From Candidatus Heimdallarchaeota archaeon (GTDB taxonomy: Archaea > Asgardarchaeota > Heimdallarchaeia > Hodarchaeales > LC-3): a DNA stretch of 9,771 nucleotides. Position numbers and translations under genes: made by a program. Location: assembly GCA_027364495.1 (NCBI GenBank), contig DAHXPE010000343.1:1-9771 (forward strand), given 5' to 3'. Positions 5,619 to 9,771 of this stretch are shown in pieces. The number at the start of each line of letters is the position of its first letter. The stretch's first letter is position 1. The notes under the pieces were generated by a model. It saw nothing but the letters and a program-made list of their open reading frames with translations. It did no database searches and was not told where the DNA came from.

Positions 5619-5774
5619 TTAAAACAATCCATCTTCAAATTTTTTAATAATTATCCTTCGTTTTGTCTTTTCACTTATTTTTTGCTTCTTTCCAATAAAA
5701 CATTCATTTTTTTTTTCTTTTAATATCTCAAGTATAAAATCTTCTAATGACTTTAATTTTGAATATACTATAAT
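5619..5774 (-). pseudogene. Short unidentified remnant in the 5527-5887 gap
   Basis: The minus-strand frame encodes YSKLKSLEDFILEILK, then EKKNECFIGKKQKISEKTK, then RRIIIKKFEDGLF and TAA (5621-5619). The charged, helical composition is unlike the surrounding T-rich sequence and suggests a true C-terminus, but there is no ATG/GTG start and a TGA lies directly upstream. It could be a degraded gene end or a small protein using an odd start. The rest of this gap (5775-5887) is A+T-rich with no frame that I trust. Confidence 0.3.
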
Positions 5775-5887
5775 TCAAATTTTAAAAATCAATCCATTAA
5801 TGAAATCAGATAAGCAAATTAGTTAATAAATGAGTACATTTTTTTGTTCAATCAATTTTTTCTTCTTTAATTGTAATAAACTAAAAG

Positions 5888-5897
5888 TTTATAAATA
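5888..5897 (+). promoter_or_regulatory. TATA box of the DUF1614 gene
   Basis: In GTTTATAAATAAAG, the core TTTATAAATA is centred about 31 bases before ATG 5924. Initiation about 25 bases downstream would fall near 5917-5920, giving an almost leaderless message. Confidence 0.5.
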
Positions 5898-5923
5898 AAG
5901 AGTTGATAATATATTTGAGTTCT

Positions 5924-6652
5924 ATGAGCTGGAATTATTACCCCTTAAACAGTACACAAGATGAACGATCAAGAGAAATAGCACAAATAGTTAGTATGCT
6001 GATTTTTATTAGCATTGTGCTAGTTTTTCAAATGACCTTGACATTTCTTAATATTAACTACCTGCTTATCTTGATTCTTTCCTTGGGTTTAATATTTGGT
6101 TCAAATGTTAATATTTTTCTTTTTGGAATTGAAGAAAAGTCCCAATTTTATTATGATAGACCCTTTATTCATCCTTGGTTTCTTCAAATTTTGAACATGT
6201 TTCAACCTGAACCCCTTACCACTGATGTTTATGTAAATGTAGCAGGTGGTCTTGTTCCAATTGCAGTTGCCAGTATTCTAGCTGTTTTGCATCCAACTAT
6301 TATAATCCCAGCAATTTTGCTTTCTTTATTCTTGATTATTATTATTAATCGATTAGCAATCATCACCAACTATGGAGTCGTTATGCCAGTCATTATTGTT
6401 CCAATTCTTGGTTTGCTAGGTGGCGCGGGAATAGGAATATTATATATTTTGATTGGTATTCCGATTGTTTTAACAAATATTGCAATGATTGCTTATCTAT
6501 CGGTAACCATTAGTATTTTAATTGGTGCAGATCTATTAAATTTAGGGAAGTTGCATAAAATTAGATCCAACGGCTTATCCATTGGTGGAGCAGGAATATT
6601 TGATGGTATATTTTTATCAGGTTTACTTACCCTTATTTTCATTTTATTTTAA
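5924..6652 (+). CDS. DUF1614-family multi-pass membrane protein
   Basis: This 242-residue protein has a short polar N-terminus and about seven hydrophobic stretches. I recognise DUF1614 by YVNVAGGLVP (103-112) and by the highly conserved C-terminal run IGADLLNLGKL (200-210), SIGGAGIFDGIFLSG (219-233). The family is found in archaea and bacteria and has no known function. The conserved G-A-D, G-G-A-G and F-D-G residues inside or beside helices suggest a binding or transport site. The frame is open to TTG 5903, and TTG 5915 has GAGTTGAT upstream, but the TATA box would start transcription near 5918, so ATG 5924 fits best. T-rich sequence follows the stop. It stands alone between non-coding gaps, so neighbours give no hint of its role. 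Confidence 0.85.
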   Translation: MSWNYYPLNSTQDERSREIAQIVSMLIFISIVLVFQMTLTFLNINYLLILILSLGLIFGSNVNIFLFGIEEKSQFYYDRPFIHPWFLQILNMFQPEPLTTDVYVNVAGGLVPIAVASILAVLHPTIIIPAILLSLFLIIIINRLAIITNYGVVMPVIIVPILGLLGGAGIGILYILIGIPIVLTNIAMIAYLSVTISILIGADLLNLGKLHKIRSNGLSIGGAGIFDGIFLSGLLTLIFILF

Positions 6653-6659
6653 ATAGTAA

Positions 6660-6692
6660 TTCCTTTATTTTTCTTGCTTTTTTTGTTTTTAT
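6660..6692 (+). terminator. T-run terminator after the DUF1614 gene
   Basis: Several T-runs (TTTATTTTTC, CTTTTTTTG, TTTTTA) begin about ten bases after the stop codon, the usual form of an archaeal intrinsic terminator. Confidence 0.55.
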
Positions 6693-6944
6693 CTCATCTC
6701 GATTCAAGTAATGATATAAGTTTTCTTTCAAAATATAGCTTATTTTGAGACAAATAAATAACTCTTGACTTATAAAACCACTTTTAAAGTACTTGTCAGA
6801 GTATTCAATCAATTTTCAAAACGGAATAATTATAGTTACAGTAAAATGGATTTTTTTTTCATTTACCTTCTTAAAATTTAATTTATTATTTAATTCTTCC
6901 GTCTATTTAAATAATTGAGTTCATTTGATTATTCGAGCAGAATT
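6693..6944. other. Intergenic region before the acyl-CoA synthetase gene
   Basis: This is mostly A+T-rich sequence without a convincing gene. A minus-strand frame from TTG 6812 to TGA 6641-6639 gives 57 residues of K/E/Y/L-rich composition (for example ENLYHYLNRDEIKTKKARK). It overlaps the last bases of the DUF1614 gene. It could be another eroded gene end but has no ribosome site, so I do not call it. Confidence 0.3.
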
Positions 6945-6993
6945 TAATTAAAATAAAATTTGAATTTTGATATATTACTTTTAAATAAGGTGA
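6945..6993 (+). promoter_or_regulatory. Promoter and ribosome site of the acyl-CoA synthetase operon
   Basis: A TATA-like TTAAAATAAAAT at 6948-6959 would start transcription near 6978-6984. The Shine-Dalgarno site AAGGTGA at 6987-6993 lies nine bases before the ATG. The ribosome site is clear; the TATA choice among several A+T-rich candidates (also GATATATTA at 6969-6977) is uncertain. Confidence 0.5.
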
Positions 6994-7002
6994 ACAGTTT
7001 AA

Positions 7003-9198
7003 ATGCAACGAACTACAGTATCAACCTCTGATATATCAGATAATTCCGAATTCGCATCTATTTCAACTTTTTTTAATGCGACGTCAATAGCAGTTGTTGG
7101 TGCGTCCAATGTCAAAGGTAAGGTCGGTTATGAAGTTATTAACAATCTTAAACAAGCTAAATATGAAGGTAAAATTTTTCCTGTCAATATAAAAGAGCCT
7201 GATATTCAAGGAATAAAAGCATATAAAAATTTAAAAGAGATAAAGCAAGACATTCAGTTAGTGGTTGTTTGTGTTCCAACCAATTTTGTCTCTTCTGTAA
7301 TTGATGAGATGGGAGAACTTGGTATTCACCATGTTGTTGTTATTACTGCTGGTTTTAAAGAAACAGGTGTTGAAGGAACTAAATTAGAGAAAAAATTAGC
7401 TGAGAAACTTAAAAAATATAATATTCGAGCTATTGGTCCTAATTGTCTTGGAATCATGGATACTCATAGCAGGATAAATGCATCTTTTGCTTCTAATATG
7501 CCCTTGGAAGGAAATCTTGGTTTCTTATCGCAATCTGGAGCATTAATAACCGGTATATTGGACTGGTCCTTAAATGAGCATTTAGGTTTTTCCAAGTTTA
7601 TTTCTATTGGAAACATAGTAGATGTTGATGAATCCGATTTGATTGAAGAACTTGGAAAAGATAGTCAAACCAGTGCTATTCTTGCATATTTAGAATCTAT
7701 TAATAAAGGAGATAAATTCATTAAAGTTTGTAAAGATGTTGCAGAAAAGAAACCTATTTTAGTTTTTAAATCTGGAACTAGTAAATCTGGTGCTAGAGCT
7801 GCATCTTCACATACTGGTTCTATGGCTGGAGCTAACACAGCATATGATGCAGCGTTTGAAAAATGTGGTGTTATTAGGGCAAAAACTGTGGAGGAATTAT
7901 TTGATTATGCAACAGCCTATGCTTCGCAACCACTACCTCAGGGACCAAAATTGTGTATTATTACCAACGCAGGTGGACCTGGCATAATTGCAACTGATCA
8001 TGCGGAAAATTCTGGCTTGAACTTAGCATCTTTAAGTGGAGATACCATTAATTACTTGGCATCTCATTTGCCACCAGCAGGTGCATATAATAATCCAGTT
8101 GATATATTAGGTACAGCTAGTGGAGATGATTATAAATTTGCTTTCGAAACTGTTCTAAAGGATGAAGGAGTAAACATGATTCTAATTATATTAACTCCAC
8201 AAGGTATGACAGAGCCTGTTGAAACAGCCAAAGCAATTATTGATTCTAGGAAACATTTCAATGATAAGCCTCTTGCATGTAGTTTTATGGGTGGTCCAGA
8301 TGTAGAGCCAGCTATTGAATTACTCCGCCAAGCTGATATTCCCTGTTTTCCATTTCCCGAAAGAGCAGTTAATTCTCTACTTGGGTTATATAAATATGCC
8401 CAAGTACGCGAACGTATTAAAAACATAAAATCACCAAGAAGATTCGATGATGTAAAAAAAGAAGTTGTCAATGAGATATTTGAGTCAGTTGTTAATAAAG
8501 GACGAGTACAACTTTTAGGAGCTGAAGCTATAAATGTCGTTAAAGCTTATGGAATAAATGCTCCCGTAACGAAATCAGCATTCTCAGTTAACGAAGCTGT
8601 TAGAATTGCAAATGAAATAGCCTATCCCGTGGTTATGAAAATTACCTCTCCAGATATTACTCATAAAACAGATATTGGTGGCGTTGTTGTCGGTATCAAA
8701 AATGACGATGAAGTTCGTGTCCATTTCAAAGAGATTATGAGCAAGGCGCATGATAATTTTCCCAATACCAAAGTTCTTGGTGTAGATATTCAGCAAATGA
8801 AAAAAACTGGTTATGAGCTTATTGTTGGAGCTACCTTTGATCCTCAATGGGGTCATATAGCAATAATTGGTGGCGGAGGGATCTATACTAATATTTATCA
8901 GGATGTAGCATTTGGTTTAGTTCCTATCAGTCATGATGAAGCAAATGAAATGATACAGAAAACCAAAACGTATAATATTCTTAAGGGAGCAAGAGGGCAA
9001 GAATCTGCCGATATAAATGCAATTGTAGAAACATTAGAGCGTATTTCACAACTTTTAACTGATTTTCCTGAAATTAATGATCTAGATATCAATCCTTTCT
9101 TTGCATATAATTCTTCTGCTACGGAAGGTGGTATATCTGCAGTTGATGTTAAAATAAGTATAAACCATGAAAAATATCTTAAATTAAGAAGTGAATGA
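7003..9198 (+). CDS. acd: ADP-forming acyl-CoA (acetyl-CoA) synthetase, alpha-beta fusion
   Basis: This 731-residue protein has the normal length for fused members. The enzyme converts acyl-CoA, ADP and phosphate to the acid, CoA and ATP, giving energy at the end of sugar, peptide or fatty-acid breakdown; in some lineages it runs in reverse to activate acids. Domains in order: a CoA-binding Rossmann fold with SIAVVGASNVKGKVG (28-42), then two succinyl-CoA-synthetase-like flavodoxin domains. These include IGPNCLGIMD, LGFLSQSGAL and SSHTGSMAG, where H270 is the expected alpha phosphohistidine. From about 490 comes the beta ATP-grasp part with SPDITHKTDIGGVVVGI (H554 is the expected beta phosphohistidine), AIIGGGGIYTNIYQDVAFGL and the end LDINPFFAY. 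All key motifs are present. ATG 7003 has a good ribosome site and begins about 20 residues before the first domain. The next gene starts one base after the stop. Substrate range cannot be read from the sequence. Confidence 0.95.
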   Translation: MQRTTVSTSDISDNSEFASISTFFNATSIAVVGASNVKGKVGYEVINNLKQAKYEGKIFPVNIKEPDIQGIKAYKNLKEIKQDIQLVVVCVPTNFVSSVIDEMGELGIHHVVVITAGFKETGVEGTKLEKKLAEKLKKYNIRAIGPNCLGIMDTHSRINASFASNMPLEGNLGFLSQSGALITGILDWSLNEHLGFSKFISIGNIVDVDESDLIEELGKDSQTSAILAYLESINKGDKFIKVCKDVAEKKPILVFKSGTSKSGARAASSHTGSMAGANTAYDAAFEKCGVIRAKTVEELFDYATAYASQPLPQGPKLCIITNAGGPGIIATDHAENSGLNLASLSGDTINYLASHLPPAGAYNNPVDILGTASGDDYKFAFETVLKDEGVNMILIILTPQGMTEPVETAKAIIDSRKHFNDKPLACSFMGGPDVEPAIELLRQADIPCFPFPERAVNSLLGLYKYAQVRERIKNIKSPRRFDDVKKEVVNEIFESVVNKGRVQLLGAEAINVVKAYGINAPVTKSAFSVNEAVRIANEIAYPVVMKITSPDITHKTDIGGVVVGIKNDDEVRVHFKEIMSKAHDNFPNTKVLGVDIQQMKKTGYELIVGATFDPQWGHIAIIGGGGIYTNIYQDVAFGLVPISHDEANEMIQKTKTYNILKGARGQESADINAIVETLERISQLLTDFPEINDLDINPFFAYNSSATEGGISAVDVKISINHEKYLKLRSE

Positions 9199-9199
9199 A

Positions 9200-9771
9200 A
9201 TGAAAAATCTTATAATTACATCTGCTCAAGAGTCTATTGGAAAAACTACTTTTTCTATCGCTTTAGCTCTGAGACTCAAAAAAGAAGGCTATAATGTTGG
9301 GTATTTCAAACCTATTACAAGTAAAGAGGATGATGATGATGCCGCTTATTCCAAGACCATGCTTGATATGAAAGAGGATCTTAAAATTATAGAACCAGTA
9401 GTCATCTCGGAATGGGAATATGATACAACTGATGAGGAAATTGAAATTCATAAAAAGAACATACTTACAGCTTATACTGCTTTAAAGAATTCATATGATT
9501 TCTTGTTAATTGAATCAGCTCGAACGATGAAATATTTATCCTTTTTGCATTTAAGTGCACGAGAATTAGCTCAAATGTTAGATGCAAGTGTCTTATTGCT
9601 TGTGAGTGGTGAAATTGATGAAAATTTCGATAACATATTGCTTGCTGATTCATATTTTAACGATATAAATATTCCTTTAATTGGTGCCGTTCTTACGCTT
9701 GTATCACCTGAGATCATAGAACGATTTAAAACAATTATTTGCCCAATTTTAGAAAAAAGGCATCAATTGAA
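9200..9771 (+). CDS. BioD-like P-loop ATPase, phosphotransacetylase N-terminal type (partial)
   Basis: The frame is open from ATG 9200 to the right edge (190 codons), so the 3' end is missing. The N-terminus MKNLIITSAQESIGKTTFS holds a Walker A loop ending G14-K15-T16. ALRLKKEGYNVGYFKPI (24-39) is the typical second strand of BioD/MinD-like enzymes, and FLLIESAR (101-108) fits the strand carrying the acidic residue. This matches COG0857, the BioD-like N-terminal domain of phosphotransacetylase. In archaea it occurs without the transferase part, often followed by a DRTGG domain, which would lie beyond the edge here. The gene starts one base after the synthetase stop, so the two are co-transcribed and probably translationally coupled. 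Some archaeal genomes place such ATPases beside ADP-forming acyl-CoA synthetases. A regulatory role for acyl-CoA/acetate flux is inference; no activity is established. Confidence 0.8.
   Translation, partial: MKNLIITSAQESIGKTTFSIALALRLKKEGYNVGYFKPITSKEDDDDAAYSKTMLDMKEDLKIIEPVVISEWEYDTTDEEIEIHKKNILTAYTALKNSYDFLLIESARTMKYLSFLHLSARELAQMLDASVLLLVSGEIDENFDNILLADSYFNDINIPLIGAVLTLVSPEIIERFKTIICPILEKRHQL

Noticed and set aside
8130..8856. Minus-strand frames of 113 and 90 codons inside the synthetase gene
   Set aside because: They are antisense shadows of a well-conserved enzyme, with no own ribosome site or promoter.
9263..9653. Minus-strand frames opposite the BioD-like ATPase
   Set aside because: The plus-strand frame has a clear Walker A loop and operon context, so these are shadows.
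1..9771. tRNA, rRNA, CRISPR array or riboswitch
   Set aside because: I looked for T-loop-like GGTTC motifs, regularly spaced repeats and structured leaders, and found none that hold together.

Overview
The window is A+T-rich and looks archaeal. The best marker is a full-length ADP-forming acyl-CoA synthetase with fused alpha and beta parts, followed one base later by a BioD-like (phosphotransacetylase N-terminal type) P-loop ATPase. Other signs are TATA-like boxes 25-45 bases before several starts, Shine-Dalgarno sites of the GGTGAT type, T-run terminators, a UbiA-type prenyltransferase and a B-box zinc-finger membrane protein. Fused synthetases and B-box/membrane proteins are common in Asgard archaea, so an Asgard or similar mesophilic archaeon is my guess, but nothing here fixes the lineage.

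Positions 1-2450 are rearranged and full of decayed genes around one intact gene. Bases 1-129 are an exact copy of an internal piece of the UbiA gene (1409-1537). That copy is joined in frame to a scrap of an erythromycin-esterase-like gene, and the same scrap occurs in inverted orientation at 627-675 as the broken end of a minus-strand esterase pseudogene (645-944). Between the arms lies another minus-strand remnant (156-377). The intact UbiA-family gene (1184-2011) follows, then a further minus-strand remnant (2170-2440).

Positions 2450-5000 hold two intact oxidoreductases: a zinc-free MDR/quinone-oxidoreductase-like gene (2651-3631) and an FMN nitroreductase (4284-4922). Between them are remnants of a UPF0175-like helix-turn-helix protein and of the C-terminal end of a membrane protein. 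Both enzymes look less A+T-rich than the flanks, so they may be more recent arrivals or simply the genes under selection.

Positions 5000-7000 hold a minus-strand B-box zinc-finger protein with two membrane helices, convergent with the nitroreductase. It is followed by a gap with one more possible remnant, and then a plus-strand DUF1614 membrane protein.

Positions 7003-9771 hold the acyl-CoA synthetase (731 aa, both phosphohistidine motifs present) and the start of the BioD-like ATPase gene, which runs off the right edge. These two form an operon for ATP synthesis from acyl-CoA with a probable regulatory or accessory ATPase. The other genes appear to be single transcription units and do not form one pathway. 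I found no rRNA, tRNA, CRISPR array or transposase.
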